Assembly: GCA_050953505.1 (NCBI GenBank)
Contig: JBMNMU010000001.1
Span: 1,178,001-1,242,000 of the forward strand
Reading direction: 5' to 3'
From: JBMNMU01 sp050953505
Lineage (GTDB): Bacteria; Bacillota; Clostridia; Peptostreptococcales; Anaerovoracaceae
DNA: 64,000 bases
Positions 25,794-35,200 of the stretch are shown piece after piece; positions within the stretch are counted from its first letter, which is position 1, and the number at the start of each line of letters is the position of its first letter. The translations under genes were made by a program, and so were the position numbers. The notes beneath the pieces were generated by a model, which searched no databases, was not told the origin of the DNA, and worked only from the letters and a program-made list of their open reading frames with translations.

Positions 25794-26806
25794 CTTGTTT
25801 CCTGTTCATTGATTTTAAGCATGGCAGATTGAAGATGTGTCCTAATTGCCTCTTTCATAAGGCTTTTTACCTCTTCCATCCCTTGATAAATAGTACACCC
25901 TGCTGCTTTTTTATGACCGCCACCCTTAAACTGTCCCGCTATTTCAGCAACATCTCCATAGGTTTTTGCTCTTAGGCTAACCTTGATATTATTGTCAGCT
26001 TTTTCTTTTAAAAGACAAGCGATTTCAACTCCACTAATACCTCTTAAAAGCTCAACGATTCCTTCCGTTTCGTCCATTAAGGCGCCAGCCCTCTCTATCA
26101 TATCCAGTGTGGCCAAGGCAATAACAGCCTTCCCGTCAAAAAAGACTTCCATGGTATTCAAAATTTCACGAATGAGCTTGAGCTTTTCAAAACGCATGCT
26201 CTCATAGAGTTCTACGCTGATTTTCTCCAAATCAATCTCACTATCAAAAAGCTCCGAGACTATCAGGTGAGTCTTCTTTGTAGTGTTTGTATATTGAAAT
26301 CCTCCTGTATCCGTGGATATAGAAACATACAAAGCTTCTGCAATTTCTTTATCAATGTGAATATCCATTTCCTTTAACAACTGAAAAACAATTTCTCCTG
26401 TAGAGGAGGCCTGAGTATCCACATAATTCATGTCAGCAAAAAAGCTATTCGTAATATGGTGATCTATATTTATACTAGTCTTTCCACTATAAAATAGGTC
26501 CAGTCGCCCTTCCAGTCTACTTGTGTCGCTACAATCCAATGCAATACAAAGATCTGGCTCATCCATGATATTTTTATCACGGATACTACACTCATTGTGG
26601 ATAAATTTAAGATAGGAGGGAGCATCCTCATCTCCTTCCGGTATGATGGTTGCTTCCTTCCCGCTTTTCTTTAGTCCGCAGCATAAAGCCACTGAGGATC
26701 CAAAAGCATCACCATCCATTAATACATGGGGATAAATGAGGATCCTATTTGCTTCATGAAGTTTTTGTGCTATTTGCTTAAGTGTATTACTCTTCATCTT
26801 CATCAT
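25790..26806 (-). CDS. nrnA: DHH/DHHA1 phosphoesterase (oligoribonuclease / pAp phosphatase)
   Basis: 338 residues. DHH motifs are in order: IYPHVLMDGDAFGSSVAL (DxD), CIALDCSDTSRL, INIDHHITNSFF (DHH) and STDTGGF. The DHHA1 domain has the nucleic-acid-binding GQFKGGGHKKAAGC. NrnA completes RNA turnover by hydrolysing nano-RNAs and dephosphorylates pAp. It overlaps the end of rbfA by 20 bases and the start of truB by 4 bases, which places it in a tight translational unit. The start is one of several close Met codons (MMKMK), so it may be a few residues shorter. Confidence 0.94.
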   Translation of the reverse strand: MMKMKSNTLKQIAQKLHEANRILIYPHVLMDGDAFGSSVALCCGLKKSGKEATIIPEGDEDAPSYLKFIHNECSIRDKNIMDEPDLCIALDCSDTSRLEGRLDLFYSGKTSINIDHHITNSFFADMNYVDTQASSTGEIVFQLLKEMDIHIDKEIAEALYVSISTDTGGFQYTNTTKKTHLIVSELFDSEIDLEKISVELYESMRFEKLKLIREILNTMEVFFDGKAVIALATLDMIERAGALMDETEGIVELLRGISGVEIACLLKEKADNNIKVSLRAKTYGDVAEIAGQFKGGGHKKAAGCTIYQGMEEVKSLMKEAIRTHLQSAMLKINEQETR

Positions 26807-27182
26807 TTTCCGTTTTTTCTGCAGCCAGCTCGTCTATTATTTTTGATATATGTCTTCCGTATTCCAAAGAGGTGTCCATTTTAAATATCAACTCTGGCAC
26901 ATGACGAAGCTTCACTTTTTTGCCGATTTCTTTTCGAATCATTCCCTTTGCACTATTAAATGCAGCAATGATGTCTTCCTTTTTCTCTTCTGAGGTATCC
27001 TCAGAGGCCGTTTCTAAGGATGTAATATACACAGTCGCATAGCTTCCATCTTCGGTAACATTTACACCTGAAACGCTAAGCAAACCGGATAACCTGGGAT
27101 CCTTTAGTTCTCTAAGTAGCAGATTGCTAACTATTTTTCTTATTTCTTCACCTAAACGGCCTTGCCTATAACCCTTTGCCAT
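26787..27182 (-). CDS. rbfA: 30S ribosome-binding factor A
   Basis: 131 residues. The start is MAKGYRQGRLGEEIRKIVSN, followed by LLRELKDPRLSGLLSVSGVNV, YATVYI and LRHVPELIFKMDTSLEYGRHI, the KH-like core of the family. The C-terminal tail is acidic (EKTENDEDEE). RbfA assists late 30S maturation near the 16S 5' helix. It lies between infB and nrnA as in most Firmicutes; its last 20 bases overlap nrnA. Confidence 0.95.
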   Translation of the reverse strand: MAKGYRQGRLGEEIRKIVSNLLLRELKDPRLSGLLSVSGVNVTEDGSYATVYITSLETASEDTSEEKKEDIIAAFNSAKGMIRKEIGKKVKLRHVPELIFKMDTSLEYGRHISKIIDELAAEKTENDEDEE

Positions 27183-27229
27183 TGAATTTACCTCTTTTGC
27201 TTATCTCTTTTGTTTTGTAACTTTTATGC

Positions 27230-29734
27230 TTATTTCGGTTTTACCTCTTCCATTTTGAAGGCTTCAATGATGTCGCCCACTTTAATATCGTTGTAGTTTT
27301 CAATACCGATACCGCATTCATAGCTCTGTGCAACTTCTCTAACATCATCCTTGAATCTTCTCAATGATGATATCTTGCCTTCATGGATGACAATGCCATC
27401 TCGCACAAGTCTGACCTCAGCATTTCTTTGAACCTTGCCCTCAAGGACATATGCTCCCGCTACAATGCCAACTCCAGGTACCTTAAATGTATTCCTAATT
27501 TCTATCTTACCCAGAACCACTTCTTTAAATACGGGATCCAACATACCCTTCATAGCGGCTTCTACTTCTTCTATCGCATCATAAATAATCCTATAGGTCC
27601 TAATTTCAACGCCTTCTCTCTCGGCCATGGCACTAATCACACTGCTTGGTCTTACATTAAACGCTATAATAACAGCACCTGCTGTATTAGCTAGCATGAT
27701 ATCAGATTCCGTTACTGTGCCTACGCCTGTATGAATGATCTTAACCACTACATTTTCATTCTTTAACTTTTCAAGGGAAGTTGTTAATGCACCTACAGAT
27801 CCTTGAACGTCGCCTTTTATAATTAAGTTCAGCTCTTTTACTTCGCCTTCTTTGATTTGGCTGAAAAGCTGCTCAAGGGTAGTGCTTGAGTTTCTGACCA
27901 TAACTTCTTCTCGAAGTTTTTCTTTCCTTTGCTCGGCAATTTCTCTAGCCACTTTTTCTTCTCTTACTGCATTAAATTCATCGCCGGCTTGTGGCACTTC
28001 TGAAAGGCCTAGTATTTCAACAGCTGTAGCAGGACCAGCCTTTTTAATCACATCGCCTTTAAAATTAGTCATCGCCCTTATTTTACCTGAGGTGGTTCCA
28101 GCAACCACACTCATGCCTGATTGCAGTGTTCCGTTTTGAACAAGGAGGGTAGCGACGGCACCTTTTGATTTATCAAGCCTAGCCTCGATTACTGTACCCA
28201 TAGCAAGTCTATTTGGATTGGCTTTCAATTCAAGCATCTCAGCCTGGAGTAAAACCATTTCTAAAAGTTCGTCTATACCTTCCCCTGTTTTTGCAGATAC
28301 CTGAACACAGATGGTGTCCCCGCCCCATTCTTCAATTAATACACCATGCTCTGTCAAATCCTGCTTAACTCTGGTTGGATCCACACCGGGTTTATCCATT
28401 TTGTTAATAGCGACAATGATTGGTACACCTGCAGCCTTGGCATGGCTGATGGCTTCTACAGTCTGAGGCTTAACACTATCATCTGCTGCAACGACTAATA
28501 TAGCAATATCTGTAATATGGGCTCCTCTTGCTCTCATTGCAGTAAATGCTTCGTGACCTGGAGTATCTAAAAAAACAATCTTTTGGTCATTGTAATACAC
28601 CTCTGAAGCACCGATATGCTGTGTGATTCCACCAGATTCTGTAGATGTTACACGGGTTTTCCTTATTGCATCCAAAAGGGATGTCTTCCCATGGTCTACG
28701 TGCCCCATCACTGTGATAACTGGTGGTCTTGATTTTAAATCTTCTTCTTTGTCTTCAAAAATCTCCAAGCCTTCTTCGATAACTTCTTCCTCTACCTTGC
28801 CTACTACTATATTGATACCTAGCTCCTCACCTAAGAGAATAACGGTATCTTCATCAAGATTTTGGTTGATATTGGCCATGATTCCAAGCTTCATCAACGC
28901 CATGATTACAGATGATGTAGTCTTTTCAACCTGATCAGCAAATCCAGCTACTGTAATAGGCACTGTTATGACCTTGGTTCCTGCAGGAAGTTCCTCCAGA
29001 TTGATTTCAGGCTCAACAACCTTTGGCGCAGCTTTTTTCTTCTGTTGTTGCCTCTGTTTTTTCTGTGTTGGCTTTTGACCAGGCTTTTGACCAGGCTTTT
29101 GTGTGTTCTGCGGTGACTTTTGCTTTGACTTTGAAGCTTGCATTGATTTTTGATTTTGTTCAGATTTTACGCCTGCAGGTTTAGCATTTGAAGTTTTTTG
29201 TTCGCCCTTCTCTCGTGCTGGCTGTTCTACTTTTCTTTTAGCACTGGTTTCTTTTTTATTCGATGCTGCCTGCTGCTTGTTTTTATCCGGTTGGTTAGCA
29301 GGCTGATTGGTTCTTTTAGATTCAGGCTGCTCTCTCTTTTGTGTTGACTTTTGTGATGTACTTTTCTGTGACGGCTTTTGTTGTGAGCCAGCGGAAGATT
29401 TCTGCTGTGAACCTTGCTGACCTGACCTCTTTTGTGTTTCTTTGCCTGAAGTCTCCTTTGCTACTGAACTGGTATCAGACTTTTTCGCAGCTTTTGCTAC
29501 AGCCTTGTCTTCATCCTTCACGTTATCATCAACCTTTTTAGGGGTAACCTTCACTATTTTGGTTTCGGAATTCTTGTTACTACGTAACACGCTATTTTTT
29601 ACAGTGATAACATCTATGTCTGACAATACACTCATGTGACTTTTAACTTCTATGCCCATTGACCTGAGTTTTTCTAACAGGTTTTTACTGGTCATGTCTA
29701 ATTCTTTTGCTAGTTCGTGTACTTTTTTGGACAT
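27230..29734 (-). CDS. infB: Translation initiation factor IF-2
   Basis: 834 residues. An IF2_N domain (KKVHELAKELDMTSKNLLEKL) is followed by a long Gln/Lys/Ser-rich unstructured region (about 60-235) with a 12-bp in-frame tandem repeat giving GQKPGQKP (29072-29101). A second IF2_N-like domain follows, then the G domain from about residue 345 with VMGHVDHGKT, FLDTPGHEAF, NKMDKPG and SAKTGEG, and the C-terminal beta-barrels and fMet-tRNA-binding C2 (IGKIEIRNTFKVPGVG region). It brings initiator tRNA to the 30S subunit. It is located between ylxQ and rbfA in the nusA operon. Confidence 0.98.
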   Translation of the reverse strand: MSKKVHELAKELDMTSKNLLEKLRSMGIEVKSHMSVLSDIDVITVKNSVLRSNKNSETKIVKVTPKKVDDNVKDEDKAVAKAAKKSDTSSVAKETSGKETQKRSGQQGSQQKSSAGSQQKPSQKSTSQKSTQKREQPESKRTNQPANQPDKNKQQAASNKKETSAKRKVEQPAREKGEQKTSNAKPAGVKSEQNQKSMQASKSKQKSPQNTQKPGQKPGQKPTQKKQRQQQKKKAAPKVVEPEINLEELPAGTKVITVPITVAGFADQVEKTTSSVIMALMKLGIMANINQNLDEDTVILLGEELGINIVVGKVEEEVIEEGLEIFEDKEEDLKSRPPVITVMGHVDHGKTSLLDAIRKTRVTSTESGGITQHIGASEVYYNDQKIVFLDTPGHEAFTAMRARGAHITDIAILVVAADDSVKPQTVEAISHAKAAGVPIIVAINKMDKPGVDPTRVKQDLTEHGVLIEEWGGDTICVQVSAKTGEGIDELLEMVLLQAEMLELKANPNRLAMGTVIEARLDKSKGAVATLLVQNGTLQSGMSVVAGTTSGKIRAMTNFKGDVIKKAGPATAVEILGLSEVPQAGDEFNAVREEKVAREIAEQRKEKLREEVMVRNSSTTLEQLFSQIKEGEVKELNLIIKGDVQGSVGALTTSLEKLKNENVVVKIIHTGVGTVTESDIMLANTAGAVIIAFNVRPSSVISAMAEREGVEIRTYRIIYDAIEEVEAAMKGMLDPVFKEVVLGKIEIRNTFKVPGVGIVAGAYVLEGKVQRNAEVRLVRDGIVIHEGKISSLRRFKDDVREVAQSYECGIGIENYNDIKVGDIIEAFKMEEVKPK

Positions 29735-29753
29735 ACGAACACCTCCATTCTTT

Positions 29754-30053
29754 CTATTCCATGTCTATCTCCTTTAATATCGCAATTGCAAAATTCTCAT
29801 CTGTTATACCGTATACTCCACGTTCTATGCTTCCCGTTGATTTAGAAAGGTCATCCTTTTTTCCATAAATGCGAAGAGTCACACCATGATCTTTAGCTAA
29901 TTTTCTTAGCTTTTTAATGGTGTTTTCTGATATATCTTCTGCGATAATGAGTAGTTTTATTTTCTTAATGCTACTTATGCAAGCATTATAGCCAGTGATT
30001 AAGTTTCTGGATTTTCGAGCAAAGCCTAAGTAGCTATCAATTTTTCTCCTCAT
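29754..30053 (-). CDS. ylxQ: L7Ae-family K-turn RNA-binding protein YlxQ
   Basis: 99 residues. It begins MRRKIDSYLGFARKSRNLITG and carries LLIIAEDISENTIKKLRKLA, the L7Ae/L30e fold expected of YlxQ. Members bind kink-turn RNA; the partner of YlxQ in the cell is uncertain. The start overlaps the ylxR stop by 17 bases and infB starts 19 bases downstream, so it is an internal gene of the nusA-infB operon. Confidence 0.92.
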   Translation of the reverse strand: MRRKIDSYLGFARKSRNLITGYNACISSIKKIKLLIIAEDISENTIKKLRKLAKDHGVTLRIYGKKDDLSKSTGSIERGVYGITDENFAIAILKEIDME

Positions 30054-30312
30054 ATTCTAGCAATTCCTCATATAAACGATTCTGTTGTTCTTCTGATATG
30101 CTGGTTTCCAGGCTCCTACCAATCGCTTTTCGTTTAATGGCTTTCTCAAAGCAATTCTTATCGGGGCATAAATATACACCCCTCCCGTTGGATTTTCCCG
30201 TTGGGTCTATCTTTACACCTTCATCCCCTGCAACCAATCTGATCAGTTCTCTCTTGGGCTTTGATTCCATGCAACCTACACATTTTCGCATAGGTACCTT
30301 CCTTGCTTTCAT
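30037..30312 (-). CDS. ylxR: YlxR-family RNA-binding protein (RnpM)
   Basis: 91 residues. The DUF448 fold is plain: RKVPMRKCVGCMESKPKRELIR, GRGVYLCPDKNCFEKAIKRKAI. Bacillus YlxR binds RNase P RNA and affects its activity (hence RnpM), and it is part of the nusA operon in most Firmicutes. The C-terminus is charged. Spacing: 12 bases after nusA, and it overlaps ylxQ. That rnpB is also in this window is coincidental. Confidence 0.93.
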   Translation of the reverse strand: MKARKVPMRKCVGCMESKPKRELIRLVAGDEGVKIDPTGKSNGRGVYLCPDKNCFEKAIKRKAIGRSLETSISEEQQNRLYEELLEYEEKN

Positions 30313-30324
30313 CCAAGCACCTCC

Positions 30325-31518
30325 TTACTCGTCGTCATTCCCTTCATAGTCTTCTTCAATATCATCATAGTCTTCTACAATCGTGATATCATCATCAACA
30401 TATTCTATCTCTTCTGTTTCTGCATCAACATCTATATATTCGATGTCCTCTTCTTCCTCTATGAATTCTATGTTTTCTTCATTCTCGAAATATTGAGTAT
30501 GGCTCTTGATATCGATTTTCCATCCACATAGCTTTGCAGCAAGCCTTACATTTTGGCCTTCTTTACCAATGGCTAGTGACAATTGATAGTCTGGCACAAT
30601 AACCGTTGCCGATTTGCCTTCATCATCGATAATAACTTTTTCAACCTTTGCAGGGCTCAGAGCACTACTTATTAGCTTTTGAGGGTCATCGCTCCAATTG
30701 ATGATATCTATCTTTTCTCCAAATAGTTCATCCACAATAGCCTGAACTCTGGTACCTCGCGTTCCCACGCAAGCTCCTACCGCATCCACATTTTCATCGG
30801 AGGAATAAACCGCCATCTTTGTTCTTGAACCGGCTTCTCTAGAAATACTTTTAATCTCTACAATTCCTTCTTGGATTTCAGGAACTTCCAATTCAAATAA
30901 TCTCTTCACCAAACCAGGATGTGATCTTGATAAGTATATCTGTGGCCCTTTTGTGCTCTTTTTTACGTCCATTATATAGACCTTAATTCTGCTATTAATA
31001 AGGTATTTTTCTCCTTGAACCTGTTCAGTAGGCGCTAAAATACCTTCCGTTTTTCCCATATTTATGAATACTGTGTCATTGCTGACTCTTTCAATAACTC
31101 CGGTGATTATCTCACTTTGTCTGTTGGAATAATCGTCGTAGATCATACTTCTCTCGGCTTCTCTTATTCGTTGAACCACAACCTGCTTCGCAGTCTGAGC
31201 AGCTATTCTTCCGAAGTTTTTTGGGGTTACTTGGAATTCTACCACATCCCCATCCTCATATTTAACATCTATTTCCTTGGCTTCTTCAAGGGATATCTGG
31301 GTAAGCTCGTCTTCTACTTCAGAGACAACATCCTTTCTCATAAAGACTTGTATATTACCAGATTCTTTATCTATGTTTACTCTGACATTTTGTGAAGTCC
31401 CGTAATTTTTTTTATATGCAGAGACTAGAGCAGATTCGATGGCTTCTAACAAAAGGTCTTTTGAAATCTCCTTTTCTTTTTCTAATTGCTCAACTGCCAG
31501 CATAAATTCCTTATTCAT
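30325..31518 (-). CDS. nusA: Transcription termination/antitermination factor NusA
   Basis: 397 residues; Firmicutes NusA is usually about 370. N-terminal RNAP-binding domain (residues 1-125), S1 domain (GVIERVSNDTVFINMGKTEGIL), KH1 with AVYSSDENVDAVGACVGTRG and KH2 with IVPDYQLSLAIGKEGQNVRL. The last 50 residues are an unusual acidic tail (repeated EDIEY/DVDAE/EDYDD type), with Tyr and Ile at regular intervals; no function is known. NusA stimulates pausing and intrinsic termination. It follows rimP by 18 bases. Confidence 0.97.
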   Translation of the reverse strand: MNKEFMLAVEQLEKEKEISKDLLLEAIESALVSAYKKNYGTSQNVRVNIDKESGNIQVFMRKDVVSEVEDELTQISLEEAKEIDVKYEDGDVVEFQVTPKNFGRIAAQTAKQVVVQRIREAERSMIYDDYSNRQSEIITGVIERVSNDTVFINMGKTEGILAPTEQVQGEKYLINSRIKVYIMDVKKSTKGPQIYLSRSHPGLVKRLFELEVPEIQEGIVEIKSISREAGSRTKMAVYSSDENVDAVGACVGTRGTRVQAIVDELFGEKIDIINWSDDPQKLISSALSPAKVEKVIIDDEGKSATVIVPDYQLSLAIGKEGQNVRLAAKLCGWKIDIKSHTQYFENEENIEFIEEEEDIEYIDVDAETEEIEYVDDDITIVEDYDDIEEDYEGNDDE

Positions 31519-31536
31519 TTTGCCTAATTTTCCTCC

Positions 31537-32010
31537 TTAAAAAACAACTGCTAATTTTGTCTTTGCGGCTTTGTCTATTGGTATTTCAATCTGCTTATCA
31601 TTTGAATCTAAAACAACGATATGTCCGTCAATGAGGCCTACCAGGGTTCCTGTAATTGTCTTGCTTCCATCCATGCTTTTGTAAAGGATGATATCCACCA
31701 GCCGCCCCGCATATCTTTCATAATCCTTCTCCTTAATTAGTGCTCTATCCATTCCAGGTGAAGATACCTCCAGATAATAGTTTTGCTGAATGGGATCAAG
31801 TTCATCCAGTCTAGCACTGAGAAATCTACTTACCTTTTCACAGTCGTCTGTACCGATACCTTCATCGGGATTTAAATGATCAATAAAAACTCGTAAAAAC
31901 CAGTCTTTGCCTTCTTTTACGAATTCTACATTGTATAATTCATATTGATTTTCTTCTAAAAAAACTTCAAGTTCTTTAGCAACCAATGCTTTAATATTCT
32001 TTTTTGACAT
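31537..32010 (-). CDS. rimP: Ribosome maturation factor RimP
   Basis: 157 residues. Core signatures are VEFVKEGKDWFLRVFIDHL, DDCEKVSRFLSARLDELDP, YYLEVSSPGMDRALIKEKDY and the SH3-like C-terminal domain. RimP helps 30S assembly and is usually the first gene of the nusA-infB operon, as here. A leader with alternative hairpins (32064-32112) separates it from the terminator after polC. Confidence 0.95.
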   Translation of the reverse strand: MSKKNIKALVAKELEVFLEENQYELYNVEFVKEGKDWFLRVFIDHLNPDEGIGTDDCEKVSRFLSARLDELDPIQQNYYLEVSSPGMDRALIKEKDYERYAGRLVDIILYKSMDGSKTITGTLVGLIDGHIVVLDSNDKQIEIPIDKAAKTKLAVVF

Positions 32011-32063
32011 TTCTACTCCTAAATAAATATTGGTAAAACCACCTATACAAAATGGCTTATATT

Positions 32064-32112
32064 ATAAAAATAGGCAAATCTGTTTATTGAATCTGCCTGA
32101 ATTTTACCTATT
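32064..32112 (-). promoter_or_regulatory. rimP leader with two mutually exclusive hairpins and a TATAAT
   Basis: On the minus strand the segment TTTGCCTATT (32078-32069) can pair either with AATAGGTAAA (32112-32103; 10 pairs, one G-U) or, in part, with the nearer AGGCAGATT (32098-32090; 9 pairs, two G-U). Both are followed by TTTTTATAAT, so one fold could be a terminator. The same T-rich sequence includes TATAAT (32061-32066), a possible -10 box without a good -35 box. The two readings (attenuator or promoter) cannot be separated by eye. Confidence 0.45.
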
Positions 32113-32150
32113 AAATGAACTTATTCTCTGGGATGAGTTCGTAAACAATG

Positions 32151-32174
32151 AAAGAGTGGGACTGCCCACTCTTT
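32151..32174 (-). terminator. Hairpin downstream of polC
   Basis: Perfect 10-bp stem AAAGAGTGGG/CCCACTCTTT with a 4-base loop (CAGT on the transcribed strand), 71 bases after the polC stop. The following T tract on the minus strand is poor (CATTGTTT), so the terminator may be leaky into rimP. Confidence 0.6.
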
Positions 32175-32245
32175 GCTTTTGCTCTCATCAAGTTTGTTAC
32201 AACATCTAAATAATAACATGAAAACCTTAATATTGCAAGTTCTTT

Positions 32246-35200
32246 TTAAAAAAGGCTAATCTGATCAGACTCGGGTATATCATCCAGCACGCCATAGTTT
32301 ATTAATGATTCTATTGCTGTTTTGTTTAACCGTGCCCTTGTCCTCAAGTCATCAATAGATATTGGTGGAGCCTTTTTTACTTCAGCAACAATTGATTTCG
32401 CAGCATTTTCGCCCACACCTGGCAGGGATGCGTAAGGCAAAAGTACTTTTCCGTCTACTACTTGAAAATCTACTGCATCGGATAGTCCAATTTGTACCGG
32501 CATAAATTCATAGCCCCTACCGTACATTTCATAGGCCACTTCCAATACTGTTACCTCATCTTCTTCCTTCTTTGTCGCATTCTTCCCCTTCATTTCTACT
32601 GCTTCAATCTTTTGAAGGACAGCCTTGGGCCCTTTTAGAATAGTCTCCGCATCGAAATCATTGATTTTTGTTGAAAAGAATACTGCGTAGAAAGCAACGG
32701 GGTAATAAACTTTATAGTAAGCAATTCGGTATGACATCATCACATAAGCAACTGCATGGGCCTTCGGGAACATATATTTTATCCTACGACAGGACTCAAT
32801 ATACCATTCGGGGACATTATTTTCTTCCATGATGGCCACTTCATCATCCTTTAATCCTTTGCCTTTTCTAACATTTTCCATTATTTTAAAGGCAGTGAGA
32901 TCCGGAACACCTTTACTAATTAAGTAGTTCATAATGTCGTCTCTGGTAGAAATGGCATCCTTCATGGTGGCAGAGCCATTTCTTATAAATTCCTGAGCAT
33001 TATTAAGCCATACATCTGTTCCATGTGAAAAACCGGATATTCTAACCAAGTCGGCGAACATGGAAGGTTGAGTGTCATCCAACATTTGTCTGACAAATTT
33101 TGTTCCAAATTCAGGAATCCCATAGCTTCCATGAGTGAATTTGTAGTCAGGATCCTTGATATCTAATCCATCGATCCCTAAAAACAAACTGCTTACCTTT
33201 TTATCCTTTAGGGGAACCTCAAGAGGATCAACTCCTGTAAGGTCCTGAAGCCGACGTATCATTGAGGGTACATCATGCCCAAGAATATCCAGCTTTAGCA
33301 GGTTCTCATCTATAGAGTGATAATCGAAGTGAGTGGTAATAATATCTGTATTCATATCATTTGCAGGATGTTGAACTGGGCAAAATTCATAAATTTCATG
33401 ACCTCTAGGCACAATGATGATGCCACCTGGATGTTGACCTGTGGTCCGTCTCACACCGGTACAGCATTGAGTCAGGCGATCAACCTCCCACTTGTTCACG
33501 GGGTGCTGTCTCTCTTCGAAATATTTCATGACAAAGCCGTAAGCCGTTTTGCTGGCAATGGTACCAATGGTGCCTGCCCTAAATACATTTTCTTTTCCGA
33601 AAATATCTTCCACGTATTTGTGTGCGACAGGCTGATATTCCCCAGCAAAGTTTAAATCTATATCAGGCTCTTTGTTTCCTTCAAAGCCCAGGAAAACCTC
33701 AAAAGGTATGTTGAATCCATCCATTTTATATGGTGTTCCGCATTTTGGACAGTTTTTTTCCGGCATATCCACACCGCAATCATAGCTTCCATCTAGAATA
33801 AACTCGGAGTTTTTGCACTCCTCGTTAGGGCATATGTAATGAGGAGGTAGAGGGTTTACCTCAGTAATACCACCCATGGTAGCCGCAAAGGAGGAACCAA
33901 CAGACCCTCTAGATCCAACTAGATAACCATCCTCTAAGGATTTTTGCACCAGCATCTCCGCAGACACATACATCACAGCATATCCATTATTAATTATAGA
34001 ATCTAATTCCTTATCCAAACGCTTCTGAACCAATTCTGGGAGAGGATTTCCATAAATTCTCCAGGCATTCTCCATACAGGTTTTTCTTAGCCTTTCCTCT
34101 GCACCGTCAATTTTGGGTGGAAATTTTCCGCTGGGTACCGGAACCACCTCTTCAACCAAATCTGCAATTTGGTTAGGTGCGTCTATAACCACTTCTCTTG
34201 CAAGGTCATGTCCTAAATATTGAAACTCCTCCAGCATCTCCTCTGTGGTTCTTAGGTAAAGGCCTTGGTCTCCTTCTATGTCCTTGTAACCTTGGCCAGC
34301 CATTAAAATTTTTCTATATATTGCCTCCTCAGGATCAGTGTAGTGAGCATCGCATGTAGCCACCACAGGCTTCCCCATTTCCTTTCCAAAAGCAATAACC
34401 TTGCGGTTAATATCTTTCAGTTCTTCTAAGCCCTTGACGCTACCATTGTCTATTAAAAACTGGTTGTTTACCAAAGGTTGAATTTCTAGGTAATCATAAA
34501 ATGACACTATTGTTCTGATTTCTTCATCTGTTTTATTATGTAAAATACTGCGGTACACCTCTCCGGCCTCACAAGCGGAACCAATAATCAGCCCTTCCCG
34601 ATATTTTTCTAGTACCGACTTTGGCAACCTTGGTCTTTTATAGAAGTATTCCAAATGCGACAAAGACACCAGCTTGTAAAGGTTTTTTAGGCCTTCTTGA
34701 TTCTTTGCAAGTAAAATAATGTGATTGGTGCTCTTAGACTTATAATCCCTTTCGCCATCTTTGGAATCCCCATCATCCACCAAATATCCTTCTAAGCCAT
34801 AAATGATTTTGATGTCTAGCTTTCCATACTTTACGGTTTTTTGAGCCTCAGGGAAAGACTGAACCACGCCGTGGTCTGTAAGAGCTATTGCCTTATGCCC
34901 CCAAGCTGCTGCCGTCTTAATCATTGACGAAACATCGTTTAAACCATCCATGGCGCTCATTTTCGTATGGGCATGTAACTCTATTCGTTTTTTATCAGCA
35001 TTATCCTGGCGGCTTTCCTTTTCAATTTTTTCGATATCCTTACCCATGAGGACTACAGAGTTTTCCCATGTATCATATTCTGCATTTCCTCTTATTTTTA
35101 CATAATCACCAGACTTTAAATGTTGCTCCATCTCAGCCCATTTTTCTTCTGAAGCAAATACTTTCACACAAACCGAGGTGATTTTGTCTGTAATAAATAA

